NCBI GenBank assembly: GCA_038277395.1 | Contig: CM076196.1 | Span: 94,866,385 to 94,930,384, forward strand | Source: Dryocosmus kuriphilus | Lineage: Eukaryota; Arthropoda; Insecta; Hymenoptera; Cynipidae | Direction: 5' to 3' | Length of the DNA stretch: 64,000 nt | Part shown: positions 34,500 to 46,441 of the stretch, piece by piece | Position numbering within the stretch: position 1 is the stretch's first letter | How the letters are laid out: every line of letters begins with the position of its first letter | Program-made: the position numbers and the translations under genes | The notes under the pieces: generated by a model | Told to the model about the DNA's origin: nothing | Seen by the model: only the letters and a program-made list of their open reading frames with translations | The model's database searches: none

Positions 34500-35240
34500 T
34501 TTTTCCCAGAGAGAGGGTCAGTAAGGAGCGCAGAGAGAAGTCTCCTTTGAGCTCCACCCAGGAAGGGGTTGCCTGGTTGAAGGTGGTGAGGAGTGGCTGA
34601 GGTTGTCGCTGCGCTATGCAAGAGCTGCCTGCTAAGAAACAGGACGTCCCCAAAAAGAAAAGGAGAAGAATCCCGTGGGAGGCCGTGACCATCACGCCAA
34701 ACCCGGGGAAGAAGTATGCGGATGTTCTTAAAGACATCAAGAAAGTGGTCAAGCCTGAAGATCATGGCGTTGCAGTCAAGAGGAGCCTTCTCGACGGAGT
34801 TTATCGATCTTGAGGAAGATGCGAAGGCGGCCCTAGAAGACCAGATTGGTTTTCCACCGAGATTGAAACTCACCGAGTGGAGCAGCAGAGGCTGCAACCT
34901 AGCTTTCGTTGAGTTAAATGTTGCCGCTACTACCCACCTGAAGAAGGCTGCCCAAATGAAGGTGGGGTGGGTGAATTGCCGGGTGAAAGCGCATAGCGCT
35001 GAAAGCCCGTTCTACAGGTGTTAAGCTCTCAGACACGTTGCCCGCGAGCATGAGGCAGAAGATCGCAGAAAATACTGCACAAAGATGCCATCAGGATGGC
35101 GATAAGACGGCCAAGTGTCAGAACCTGGTAACTCCCCGTCTGCCTGCAACAGCTAGGCGCAAACCCTAGGTGAGAAATCAAGAGAGAAGCAGACGCTCGA
35201 GAGAGCACAAAAAATGGCACCCATGCAGTAATGCGAAAAC
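34500..35240 (+). pseudogene. LINE copy 2 ORF1 remnant
   Basis: Recognisable pieces: QELPAKKQDVPKKKRRR, KKYADVLKDIKKVVKPEDHG, and a KVGWVNCRVKAHSAES segment just before the zinc knuckles, where TGC of the first knuckle Cys context is followed by a stop (about 35022). Multiple shifts and a deletion of the central segment present in copy 1. Not functional. Confidence 0.8.
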
Positions 35241-35436
35241 GGTTCCGGGGAGATCAATGCCAAAAAGAAAGGGGAGGTGGTTTTCGTGGGTAGGCCTAAT
35301 CTGTCAATTCTCCTCCCTCATAACCGGAGATCCCACTTGTGAAATCCCTGGTGCACCGGGCGTGGAGATGCCTAACATGGAAGCCCCACACGCCGTGCAG
35401 TAATACATTTCCACCTGCCTTCTCAAAAAAAAAAAC

Positions 35437-36096
35437 ATCATCATCATCATTATCACCATCACCATGAGCATTTTCATCATCATTGTTTGGATTTCCACTT
35501 TTATCTGCTTCTTTGGTATTATTAACAAACGCCACATTTTCCAAAGCTGAAATTGCATCTTCACCTTCAACATTAGTCTTTTCAGACTCAATAGCTTTCA
35601 CAAAGCTAGAAACTTCTGCATAAAAAATTTTGTCTTGGTGCCTCACGTTAAACCCTGCCACATTGGTCATGCAGAAGTAATATTATTCTTGGCGAAGTGG
35701 TTTTGTCCGCACCATTGGTTTCGTGAACTTTAGAGATGTTCTATTTTCTTTATTCTTTTGCCAATGAACCAAAATTTTATAACAAATATTACACATCATG
35801 TGTGGAGCCCAATTTTCATTTGGGTTTGTAAACTCTAACCTAAAACACTTCTTATAAATCTTTTTCACAGATTCAATGACTGGTCGAAGATTTTTTAATG
35901 TATCAAATTTTCCACATACGTAACAAAACGCATCGGCGCCATTGAGGCAATGATGTGCCCTTAGTGAAGTTGAAGTTCCAGAGTTTGTTGAATTTTTAAA
36001 AGCCGTCAATTTTCGAAAAACCCGCACGTTAGGGATTCTGATCCGATTGCAGGTGAGTCTGCCGTCTTGGGGGTGATAACCCTCATACCCCTCCAA
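35437..36096 (-). pseudogene. Cys-rich arthropod protein, broken
   Basis: One frame with a single TAA at about 35680. It has a zinc-ribbon-like N-terminal domain: CYVCGKFDTLKNLRPV, a KKIYKKCFRLEF segment, NWAPHMMCNICYKIL, then PMVRTKPL, and after the stop CMTNVAGFNVRHQDK and an acidic tail ending in a (GAT)n-encoded Asp run. I recall this CYVCG/WAPH-CxxCY/PM-W/C-CxTN arrangement as a recurrent, functionally uncharacterised arthropod protein family. LINE copy 2 inserted into the (GAT)n tract and removes the 3-prime end. The residue at the stop is usually Asp in relatives (by memory). The frame stays open upstream to about 36160 without a clear start. Confidence 0.7.
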
Positions 36097-36099
36097 AGC

Positions 36100-36670
36100 T
36101 AAGTATGAAGGCTTTCCGATTTTGATGAAGACAATATCAACTCGTCCACGGACACCCTACGGCTTCATTCTCACACAACGCCCCCTGCAAGGTAGCGTGC
36201 CGCCTTCGCTGGCCACGTTAAAACAGTGGATCGGAGAACGAATCATTCTGCACATCCCTTATCGGAGCAGTTGTAATTGGTCCCAGCATCTTTCGTGGCA
36301 GCAGATTCTTTCAGACGTAATCGCCTTGAATTGCCTTTGCAAGCTCCCTTGTTTCTCGATTATCCCTTCTCGCTCAAAATCGAATGAGTCGATACTCCAT
36401 ATATTAGCTCACACTGTCAGCCTTTTAATGAGAAGACAATCACCGACCAGTTGAAATGCTTGCTTCAATAGATCCTAACACATAAAAGATCCAAGCCATA
36501 CGAGGAATACAGCGTGCGGATATCAAGGGCGATGCTACGTTAACATGATGGTTCTTTGAGGTTAGGGAAGGCACCTGACGAATCAAAACCGGCTTCGGAT
36601 TCAGCAACTCCAAAAAGATAGGGATCTTATGGCCTAATTCGCCGGTAATAAAGTTTTTTTTTTGAATCTT
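36100..36670. other. Non-coding stretch
   Basis: Mixed-composition sequence with no homology, repeat or RNA structure that I can support. The plus-strand frame at 36122-36454 shows no recognisable domain. Confidence 0.4.
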
Positions 36671-36679
36671 GTAATTTTG

Positions 36680-36860
36680 ACATCATATTCATCATCAGCG
36701 ACCCCAAAAACTCCAGTATATAATGTTTCCCACAAATCTAAATAGTTTCTGATAAACTCCTCCGCCAAATTGGATCCGCGATTTTGAAGTTCGAAAGTTT
36801 GATTTCAGATTCGTCTTCAGCGACCTCAAGAACTCCAGTACACAATGTTTCAAATAAATC
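36680..36860. repeat. Satellite units, minus orientation
   Basis: Inverted relatives of 32880-33136 (CATCAGCGACCCCAAAAACT, CCAGTATATAATGTTTC, GATAAACTCCTCCGCC). The array is interrupted at TTAA by the MITE that follows and resumes at 37658. Confidence 0.75.
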
Positions 36861-36864
36861 TTAA

Positions 36865-37653
36865 GGGCATGTGCCACTGAAATTGTAAATAAAATATCGG
36901 ACTGAAACTTTGGCAATTGCATGAGAAGACATTAAATTGCGTTTGCATACATTATTTGAGTAGAAATTTTGAGAAAGTTTTTTTTCGACGAAATTAAAAC
37001 GGGAAACATTTTTCAAGCTAGTTCCAATCAACACCGCTTCCAATAGCAAAGCGATGGCGGGCAACACGCGACACGCCTCGGATTCACTGACAGGTGACGC
37101 CGCGAATTTAGATATTAGTTTGTTTATTTGCACTATACGTACAAAAACTATTGTATATAATGTTTTCTAAGGATGTTTGCCTGATTTTCTTCACGACAGA
37201 GGAATCGTTTACCTCAATACTGCTCCACAGAAAAAAAGACATTAATTACAGAGTTCAACAGCACGGTCCGTATCCCTGGGAATTTAGTTAGTTATTACAA
37301 ATATTTTTATATTATTTATACTTAAATCGCATATACAAACGTAGTTTATTGTCCCCTTTTGCTTCTTTGAAAGCTTTAGGCCAATATATCATGTATAAAA
37401 AAAGTTCCGTGATTCAAAATATTTCTGGAGAAGCTCCAAGAAACTTACAGTTTTAATTTCGTCGAAAAAACGTTTTTTTTTTTAATTTCCACTCAAATAA
37501 TGTATACACACGCAATTTATTGCCTTCTCATGCATTTCCCAAAGTTTCAGTTCGATATTTTATTTACAAAAAAAGTTCTGTGATTAAAAAAAGTTGATAA
37601 ATCGTAAAAATTGAGGTCGTTAATATAGGAATTTTGTGTGTGGTACATGCCCT
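36865..37653. mobile_element. TTAA-targeting MITE, 789 bp
   Basis: Ends GGGCATGTGCCAC and GTGGTACATGCCC form terminal inverted repeats, flanked by TTAA on both sides (36861-36864, 37654-37657), and satellite sequence continues across the insertion. Subterminal regions are also inverted (AAAATATCG, CAATTGCATGAGAAG and their complements). TTAA duplication is the piggyBac signature. No transposase is present. Confidence 0.8.
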
Positions 37654-37657
37654 TAAT

Positions 37658-37960
37658 AGTTTTTGGTAAACTTGTGCACCATATTGTATCCGCCATTTTG
37701 AATTTCGAAACTTTAACTTCAGATTCATCATCAGCGACCCTAAAAACCCCGTATATAATGTTTCAAATAAATATAAATAGTTTTTTGATAAACTTGTCCG
37801 CCATGTTGGATCCGCCATTATGTATTTCGAAATTTTGATTTCAAATTCGTCATCAGCGGCCTCAAGAACCTCAGTATACAAGGTTTTAAATAAATCCAAA
37901 TAACTGTCAATATTCTTGCCTGCCCACTGGATTCGCCATATTTTTTTGAGGTTATAAAAA
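37658..37960. repeat. Satellite units, continued
   Basis: Two to three further inverted units (CATCAGCGACCCTAAAAACC, AAACTTGTCCGCCATGTTGG). Confidence 0.7.
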
Positions 37961-38418
37961 ATCCTGAACTGATGAAGCAAATCTGACATCAGACTCGTGT
38001 TCAGCGCGCCAAAACATATGAAGGTATGGTAGTCTAGTTTGCAGGTCAAGACACTTTTTTGTGTATACCTGTGTTAATTATCCTTATACGAAGTCATCGT
38101 GGAGTTGCTGACATCTAAAATTGCTGAAGAAACCAAGTTCATGTGTTAAAAAATGGCTTATTTGTGCACCTGATCAAGAAATTAACATTAAAATCTGTTA
38201 AGAATCGTATTCTCTAGCTTAATTTGTCCAAGAAAATCCGATTTGACCCCACGTTGCGTCATTAGATGGTTTAAGAAAAAGTCCATGCTTTGGCTGTATC
38301 TAAATCTGTTCGTCTCGCGTGTGCTCTCGTTGCTCAGGGTGTCGATTGGTCAAGCAATTTAAAGTTCCTGGGGTTTTCCCGATTCTTTCCAACCACATTT
38401 TTTTTTTCCGCAACCCCT
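37961..38418. other. Non-coding stretch
   Basis: No gene, repeat or RNA feature recognised between the satellite and the next MITE. Confidence 0.4.
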
Positions 38419-38422
38419 TTAA

Positions 38423-38633
38423 GGGCATGTGATACTTTACCATAAGAGAAATTCAGTTTCCGGAATTACATTACGTTCGCAATAATAGATATTTTTCGCT
38501 TATACCTCACAATTTACCTCTGTTTTTATGAATCGGAGAAAAATTGTGTAGTTTTAGAGAAAAAGATTGATTATTTTGTACGTAAAGTAATTCCAAAAAC
38601 TAAACTGATCTTATGGTAAAGTGTCACATGCTC
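38423..38633. mobile_element. TTAA-targeting MITE, 211 bp
   Basis: Terminal inverted repeats of about 26 bp (GGGCATGTGATACTTTACCA and its complement on the right). TTAA at 38419-38422 and 38634-38637. The first nine bases equal those of the 789 bp MITE, so the two are likely mobilised by the same transposase. Their interiors differ. Confidence 0.8.
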
Positions 38634-38639
38634 TTAAAG

Positions 38640-39340
38640 ATGACCTTTAGAGTTTTTCTCAAGCTCACTTATAGAAATGGGAATTTTAACATAATGCAAT
38701 ACAGTCGTAAAAAACGTCGTAAACATCAATTATTTATTAGCATGTGCTCATTTTATTCTCAATCACAGACTGAAGTGATAAATATAAAAAAAGTTACATA
38801 TTTTCAAAATTCCGCAACACGTATTAAATGTTTCTTAATTATGCAGTCTGAATCACAAAAAGTTTGCTAAATGCCATTAAAATCTGAAGAATGAAAAAAA
38901 AATATTTATAAGCATAATGTACTTATATAGGAATATATAATGAAAAATTAATGAGCAATTTATGTCGCGCGCTGACGTCCTGTAAGTGCATTGACTTTGT
39001 TTTATAATAGATCTATTTTCTCTTCAGCTTCTTTCAACATTTTAATTTTTGTATTTTAAATTTCTTTGGCTTCTTCTCCTTTTCTCTTCTTTGCTTGTTT
39101 CTTCTCTAATTCGCTTTTTTTTTTACAGCTATTTTAGCGTTTTTTGAATCAATATAAACGAAATTTGCATTAAGGTCAGATTTAAACAAATTATCTGTTA
39201 TGGGAACCGATTTTACTTCTCCAAAAACTTTGTACTATATTTTATTTTATCCGCCTTTGTTCCTGTAATCAATTTGTTGTCAATACATAATATGCCTAGG
39301 GATGTAGAGAATCTCTACTTAGTAGCTGAAGGACACTCTA
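38640..39340. other. AT-rich non-coding stretch
   Basis: The plus frame at 38613-38870 overlaps the MITE end and has no domain. Nothing else supported. It may include the 3-prime flank of the hAT-like gene. Confidence 0.4.
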
Positions 39341-39343
39341 AAA

Positions 39344-40908
39344 TCATGGTAGGATCGAGGCGTAAGTTTCGAACTTTGTTATCTGTTCTAATGGAACCCT
39401 AGGTCCAAGTGCTAAGAGAGTGCCTTTTGTTTCGAATCCCATCACAACATTAGCAACTGGAAGCAGAATCTTTGGATTCCTTGGGTGCATCTGTGAAACT
39501 GTCACAGAATTTTCTAAGGCGTTTTGTTTAAGAAAACGCTCCATGATTATAGACACCATGTAGGTAAGATCTCTATAGAAGAACGGTCGCAGAGGAGCAT
39601 CAGATTGGAATTTGATGCGAAACTGTTCCACCAAAGATGCAACGGACTTGAAAAAAGATAGTTTTGTTTCGATGAGTATATCATTTACAAATTCTAATAC
39701 TCTACGAAGACGCTGATGATCCTTGTTGAGTGGATTCTTTTTGTCTTCATCTTCAACGTGCTTAAACCAGACTCGAAGCAAAGGCAGCATGGAAAATGCT
39801 CTTGAAGAAACCAATATATTTTCAATCCACTTAAAAAAAAAAAAAACATTTGTGGAAATATAAGAGACTTCGTAATTCTAGAAAAATTTCCTCCTCACAA
39901 CGGACGGAGTAATTTTGAGTAAGCAGTACATGCAACTAAAAAAATGGATTTTCCATCCCGTTATCTTCACTCCAGTTTTAAATGCCCCGCCTACATTATG
40001 AAGTCCAAAACTGCCCAGATCTAGTAGAGTAAGATTCTCAGAAATCTTCTCTTCAATATCTTTTTTAAATCTCCTAGCATGCGGAAATTAAGTGCAGGGC
40101 TATTAGTAGAAATCTGAGGAAGTTTACTCAAGTCTTTGTCTCCACCTGCCTCTGCTAATCCTTCTTTCAATTCAGTTGCAACCCCGCTTCGAGGAATACA
40201 GAAGAAAAGTAGTTTGGTGTGACGTCATTTGTAAGTATGTTCCAAAAACGTAAAATTAAATCCGTTTGCTGTTTTTGAGCAATTTTATTTAGGCTTTCAT
40301 CGAAGCCCACAACTAGATGTTCCCATGCTTCCATCAATTCTATCAGATCTTTTTGAAACTGATGAGCGATGCCATATGTAATGATGTATCCTATTTTTCC
40401 CTCAATTTCATTTTCGCGGCTATTGCACTATCAAAAAACAAGTAGGGGAATACAGTTACAGCTTCGACAACACCGCGATTACTCAAACGCTTGGACACTG
40501 TTGTGAGACACCGTATGATTTCAGCTCTCGTGACTTTATCCTTAGTCAAAAAGTTCTTGAAAATGACTTCCGGCGTTTTATTCTGAACTGTAGATTCTAG
40601 ACCCTCCGATTCTTTTGAATACTTTTGTCCCCTAAAAATAAAGAGTCAGTTTCAATTTAATACCAAGAATCTATATCATTGATTTCGTCCATTATTTTTA
40701 TTCTATATAAAAAATTAAAAATAAGCTTACCTTGACTTGGTTTCTGTTGAGCGTAAGTAGATACTACTGTTGTTTCTGTAGTTGAATTTTGGGCGAAGAT
40801 CGAGTTGATTTTTAAGCTTTATTTTAGGAATTTCAACTTTAAATTATGTTCATTTCTTCTCACATGACTTGTCAAAGCAGTCTCACAAAGAAAAAACTTA
40901 AGAGTCAT
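39344..40908 (-). pseudogene. hAT-like transposase, spliced and decayed
   Basis: Exon 1 starts at 40908 with MTLKFFLCETALTSHVRRNEH, which resembles the second half of a BED/C2H2-like finger, then a Ser/Thr linker. A 99 nt intron with GT...AG borders lies at 40632-40730. Next come KVTRAEIIRCLT, an SNRG-type segment, and VVGFDESLNKIAQKQQTD, which I read as the first catalytic Asp region of the RNase H fold. LLDLGSFGLHNVGGAFKTG follows. The final exon (39344-39829, after a pyrimidine tract and AG) has LLRVWFKHV, then APLRPFFYRDLTYMV. I recall this layout from hAT-like transposase-derived proteins. Shifts and stops occur at about 40410, 40230 and 39900. Confidence 0.7.
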
Positions 40909-40909
40909 T

Positions 40910-42440
40910 TTTCCCAGATTTCGGAGTAAAGATTACCTGCAACAAAAATTACCCTATTGAGATAATCTTTACCCTGTTATCTTGGATATTCCTCTGCCTT
41001 TACCCACGTACGAGAGTAACTGTCAATGATAACCTCGAAGGCCTCCAATACTGAACTTGAAAGATTTATTTTGTGGTAGACAGCTAATTTCCAAAAGTGT
41101 TGGTTAATTTGCCAGTGAGTGTAAACTTGTATGACGTTAAGAATCTAAACGCTTACCGTTTTCGCTCGTAAACACTAAAGTTTTGGATCGCAGCACGAAG
41201 CTATGACAGTTACTCCCAACTCACGGTAATCTTTTGTTTCTACCAATGCAAACAGGTAACAAATGACAGCTTACACCCTACTGGGAGTAATACTTATCTT
41301 CTACCCATACCAGCAAGTAAAAACATAAAGCTACCTGCAACAAAATTTACTCTTAGTTTTTTTTTGTGTAGCTATGGATCTTAATCTATGCTTTTTTATA
41401 AACACTGCAATAAGCTTTCGTCGTCCAGTTTTTAACTTCCCCTGCTAAAAGTACCTATCAGGAATTACTAAAACCCACTTAGATACCTTGTAGGCAGCAG
41501 GTAGGTTTCACTCAGCGTCTTAATAGTTGGTAACATCAATTTAATAGGTTGCTGTTTTCAATGTGGAACGTACCCGGTTATATTAGGTTTTTAATGAGCA
41601 ATGGTGAACCACCAGAAAGTTTAATTGGTTCTAACGGAAACTTACGAGGTATTTAACACATGATATTATTTTTTCAAAAACACTCTAAGTGGGCCTAACG
41701 GGTTCCTATTAGGCATTCTTTTACTGAAAATTCTACGAAGTATGGATTTTTTTTTAAAAGGTTCTATTGGGAACTAATGCGGTAACGATAATCATACATT
41801 ATAATTCGACAAAGTCCAACACTGTATTTCTAATTGGACCTAAAATGTTTCTGCTAGGTACTTTTTATTGAAAATTCTACCAACTGGAATTGTGCAACAT
41901 ATTATACTTAATTTAATAGGCCGCACAGCGGATAGACTCAAAACTTAAAGAAACAATGGAAGGACTCCATGTTGTCTTCGGACGCTCTTCCAGACAGAAA
42001 TGACGCTTCCGTCCCTCGATGTCAGCGGCTTCGGCTAAGTGTGTCGTGAATCGAGTTCCCTCCTGCTCGGCCCGATGGTAAAGTCGTTTCCTCGACGGGA
42101 AGTCGCATTTTCTTCGACTTAACTTAAAAACTTGACTAGGTCAAATTTCTTTGGATAAAAATTATGAAAGCTCTTTTCATAATAAAAAACAAAGTAAAAT
42201 CGGAAGAAGATTTAATAATAAAAATATTAATAAACCAAGTCTACCCATAAAAATGATTTTTTAAAAAAATCTAAAACTTTGGATAAAATTATGAAAAAAT
42301 AAAAAACAAAAACGATAATAATAAAAAATTTCAATCTACATAAAAATGATTTTTAAAAAATCAAAACAAAATAAAACGAAATTTCAATCTACTATGACAT
42401 AAGTGCACCCCGGACAAAAGAAAACCGGAACTACACCATA
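40910..42440. other. Non-coding, with imperfect repeats
   Basis: Contains a pair of GATTACCTGCAACAAAA / AGCTACCTGCAACAAAAT segments at about 40930 and 41330 that may bound a small element, and a repeat of period about 144 bp near 41692 and 41836 (CCTAACGGGTTCCTATTAGG type). AT-rich from 42120 to 42400. No gene supported. Confidence 0.45.
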
Positions 42441-43057
42441 AAACTAAGGGTGATACACATGAGATGAAAGAAAGCCAACCAATCAAGACGATAAAAATGC
42501 AGTTAGGAACAACGCAAAAAAGAACAAACATAGGCTGAGGCGCAGCCGGGTCAGGATGATGCCCTAATAAGGGGACTAAACCTCACATGCAAACCATCAT
42601 CCTTTAGCTGTCCAAACACTACCCAGCAGGCCCTAGATCTAAATAACCACAACAAATTCGTGCAAAGTTTCCACTCCCCTGGCTTGGTAAGACTACCAGT
42701 TAACTCACCACGTCTAGGATTAAGATCTTGTGAACTATGGCGCAACTAGCAACTGAAAACCTTGGTAAGTCGACTTGTTAGTAATAAACGCCGGAAGAAC
42801 CTTAGTCGTACTGTTAACTGCCGTATTATACACAAATACACAAACCTAAATTCGACCAAGTGGAGGTCTTACTCTTGTTGATCTTTATCCACCAATGGCC
42901 TTACCGTACCCTTTAAATACTCAATCCATGCGCTCTATTGGAGTATGTAAATTATAGAGCCACCTTACGCTAAAATGCTCCGTGATTACTGTAAAATGAA
43001 ATCCCCTAAATAGTGCCGGAATTTACAAAAAGACTAGATCACGTTCAGGCACTCTTA

Positions 43058-43369
43058 CTAAAGTGTAGAATATTTGCAATCCGCGTCTGACAAGGTACGG
43101 CTTGCGAACGCGCTAAATCGTTCCTTGCAGTTAGTAACTTGTGCCAAAATTGCACCGAGATCATAACAGTTCGCATCTGTTTGCAAAACTAACAGAACCT
43201 GAAAATCGGGACCAGCTAAAATCGGGGCCGAAGTCTGGGTCCGCATAATTGCATCAAAGGCTGCTTCCTGCTCAACTCCACATTCACAGCCACGATCCTT
43301 TCTCAAAAGCATCAGAGGTTCCGAAAGAGTGGCAAACTTCTGGATGAATCGCTGATACCAACTAGCCAT
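43058..43369 (-). pseudogene. G3 RT thumb / RNase H fragment
   Basis: 103 open codons covering the RT connection (SWYQRFIQKFA) and the start of RNase H (LQTDANCYDLG, FASRTLSDADCKYS). The catalytic Asp of the TDA motif remains; the rest of RNase H is lost. Confidence 0.8.
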
Positions 43370-44606
43370 ACCCAGAAAATGTCTTTATTGCTTAATATTC
43401 CTTGGTGTTGGATAATCCATCACACGAGCCACTCGCTCCACATCTGGCTGCAAACCACGAACATTAACGCGATATCCCAAATAACGAACCTTAGGCCTAC
43501 AGAACATGCTCTTTTTGGTACTGATCGTTAATCTGGCGCCATGGATATTATCCAGAGTCCTTTTTAGCCAAAACAGATGTTCCTCAAAGCTTTCCGCGAC
43601 GGTGATAATATGGTCTTAGTACGAAAAGCAATGGGGACGCAAATCTGGGCCGATTAATTTATCAATTAATCGTTGGAAGGTTGCAGGTTCACCAGTTAGC
43701 CTGAATGGAATTCTCTTATATTGGAAGAGGCCTCTACCCGCCACCGAAAAAGCTGTAACGGAACGTCTATTATTTTCTAATGGAACCTGATGATAAGCTA
43801 ACCTTAGTTCGAATGTTCGATAAAGTCCTCTTCCAATAGACGATCGAGCTCGTCGTAAATTGCCTTTAAAACTAGAAGAGACACTCGGTAGTGCTTTTGT
43901 TTCACATACAAATGCCCCTAGACATCAATTTCATGTTCGAAAAGTCGAGTGCAACCAACTTTAGATGCTCCTAAGGGGATAGCATCCACTAAAAATTGTT
44001 TCAACCGCTTTCTTTTCTGCGTCAGATGATTACAATACCGCAACAAGTTTCCCCGGTCTCGACTTGTTCCGCATTCATCGCCACTATGTCACTGTTACCA
44101 TAATGGACAAAACATTCTTCCTCTGTCTCGAACTGTTCCGCATTCATTGCCACTATTTGACCGTTACCATAGAGGACGATATGTTCTACGCCTGGACGTC
44201 GAACTCGATACTATGTATCCCTAAAGCCACTCTGACTCAAACTTCCTCATGAAGTCTCACCCCAGAATGCAATCTCGTGTCACAGCGCTCGATAACAGAA
44301 ACGCGAAATCCTTTCTGACACCATCCAGTTCCACTGGAATCAAAACGTGGCCTAAAAACGCTGACGTCGTACTATTGGCTACGCGCATAATTTTTATCTA
44401 CAGATCTACCATTTTACTGTTCACTTGGGACATTACCGATTCCGCAATTCTTCTGTCAAAAAGCAAGGAGACGACCCTCCGTATATGAATGCGAATAACT
44501 CTTCTGAACCTTGGTAAGTCGAATTGTTACCTTACCAGGTAAGGTAATCATGTAAGGTAAGGTAACTATGTTACTGTTACCATAATGGACGATGTGCTCT
44601 GTGGGA

Positions 44607-44927
44607 CTACCACAGTACTTTACTGTTACTTGTTCTGCTGTTTTTTCTAGCCCCATCGCCATAATTGTCATCGTTAAGATAATTGACGACGTGCTCCACG
44701 CCCGGACGTGTAGTCAGATACCACGAATCCCTAAAGCCATTCTCAATGGGATCGAATTTGAACATTAAGTCCCGCTCCAGAATGCAATACAGTGTAACGC
44801 CGCTTGCTATACAAAAAGCGACCTCATGATAAACACCGTCCAACCCCACTGGAAGGTTAACACGGCCTAAAACTGACGACGCTGTACCCCTGGCTACTCG
44901 CATGATATCTGATTTGGGATTTATCAT
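44607..44927 (-). pseudogene. G3 protease fragment
   Basis: 106 open codons. MRVARGTASSVLG and ASGVTLYCILERDLMFKF match the retropepsin fold C-terminal to the active site. The active-site DSG expected upstream, near 44950-45000, is not preserved. Confidence 0.6.
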
Positions 44928-45249
44928 TCTACATCCTGCTTTGGTTATTAATCGTTACCCATAATCTTTGGTGAAAATGATCGCCATGGACCGCCATCAA
45001 TAAGGGTGAATATTTCTTCCGAGCCAATACTAATTTTCGTGAACATTCGTGCGGCATTTTCTATTGATTCTATTCTGCCACGCACCCGAATTTCCTACGC
45101 GGATGGATCTGTCGCACCAGTACAATCTCTTCACGATTCTTTTTTTAATATGATGGCCTCAGACTCCTTACTACAGCTGGTAACAGCTTCTCCTCCTCCC
45201 GTAAAACATCTTCGCGGTTGTGAAACTAATGATTGCCTAAAACGAAAAC

Positions 45250-46440
45250 ATTTTTAGCGTTGACGTCCCATTATTGTTCACGCAAAGAACATTATCAAAT
45301 AGCATCGCGGACTGAATTTCGTTACCTTTTATTCTTTAGCATGATAAAAAGCTTGTACGCAACATTTTTAATAAGAGCACGGCTAAAATTCAGAGCAGTA
45401 ATAATATAGATCATTCCTTCACACGTCAAAACTTCGCGAAACGGGAGATCCATCCTTTCCCGTCAACCGCGATTATTCGCATTATCGTATTGTGCCCTCC
45501 TTTGAACTTCGAATATTAACAAAAAGAACGTTAAACAGGCCTCAAATCCAGTCCATACCGATGCCCATTAACCAGCAGAGATCCCGTTGATTTTCCATAA
45601 TTGTAAATTTAAAAAAGAACGGGATCATCAGTTAAAAAGAGAAATAAAACTTCTAACCATACCCCAGTTAGAAAGTACGTGATTCTATGCCTTAAATTAT
45701 TTGTCAACCAAGTTCTATTCAGTCGCAAAAATTTTGAAAGGAGAAGAGAGAAAAGAAACCAACCCTCATGTATCCTTTCTCTTTGTAAACTCGAGGTAAG
45801 TCGTTTCCTCGACGTCCGAGAGATCTGACCACTGCCATTGTCTCCGTGCATCTCAAAGTCGCGGACGATTCAAATATGGGAATCACATTCATAATTTGGC
45901 CACGTTATGCAGTAGCTTGCTGCGCCCTTGACTTCGTCCAAATGGAGGTGATGACGTCCTCATGGAGTGTTCCAATCTCCAGCCTTCGTCCCCAGTGACG
46001 CAACCCGTCGAAGCACAGATAAAACAAAGAAACGGTACAAAAATATACGACTGCTGCTCGAGACTCTGAATCTCATCCACAGAAACTTGACCAAATTTGA
46101 CCATACCAAGGAAAGACCGACAGAGTACTTTAAAATGGTTGACTTCTGCCTGGGCTTCATTCCCGCGAGGGTCTCCGCGAAGGGAAGAGGAGCTGTTTAC
46201 AGAACAAAGTAGTACAGGCAAATACATGTAACGTGCAGTCAAAACAGCTACGTTACAAACAATTTTTGAATGGTTTTGATTATAATGTTTCAAATTAACC
46301 GATAATAAATTAAACTAAACACCATAAAAATAATATTTATTCGTTGTAGATAAATGTTCTTATAATCTGTATAACGAATAGGTAATCTTGCATTAATTTA
46401 ATTAAAACTTTCAAGTTGAAAACCTAATTTGCTTTAACCT
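45250..46440. other. Unassigned stretch
   Basis: Several short frames overlap on both strands near 45890-46290 but none shows a domain or has support from a second copy. AT-rich after 46220. No RNA gene seen. Confidence 0.4.
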
Positions 46441-46441
46441 T

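Larger units (their letters stand above)
33137..35435 (+). mobile_element. ORF1-only R1-clade LINE, copy 2
   Basis: Starts within the 5-prime UTR (GGACCAAACACACGATTGGTG, equivalent to about 9930 in copy 1), so it is 5-prime truncated. It ends with a poly(A) at 35425-35435 followed by (CAT)n. The join between ORF1 and 3-prime UTR (ATGCGAAAACGGTTCCGGGG) is the same as in copy 1, again with no ORF2. The ORF1 body is badly decayed and interrupted by a SINE. Confidence 0.85.
42990..45240 (-). pseudogene. Decayed gypsy element of a different lineage (G3)
   Basis: Minus-strand remnants in order: protease-like region with VARGTASSVLGRVNLP and ILERDLMFKFDPIENG (44607-44927); the pol entry YDELDRLLEEDFIE (about 43830-43870); scattered RT; and RNase H with SWYQRFIQKFATLSEPL and VLQTDANCYDLGAILAQV (43058-43369). 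RT is broken by many stops and the YxDD box is not readable. A direct duplication (TCCGCATTCATCGCCACTAT type, 44065 and 44140) lies within it. A shared AAGTCGTTTCCTCGACG at 42085 and 45798 could mark LTR remnants, but I cannot establish them. Confidence 0.75.

Noticed and set aside
42551..42745. 64-codon minus-strand frame near the gypsy remnant G3
   Set aside because: No integrase or zinc-finger motif despite the position; not supportable as part of the element.
45889..46293. 134-codon minus-strand frame
   Set aside because: Overlapped by equally long frames on the other strand, with no domain and no second copy.
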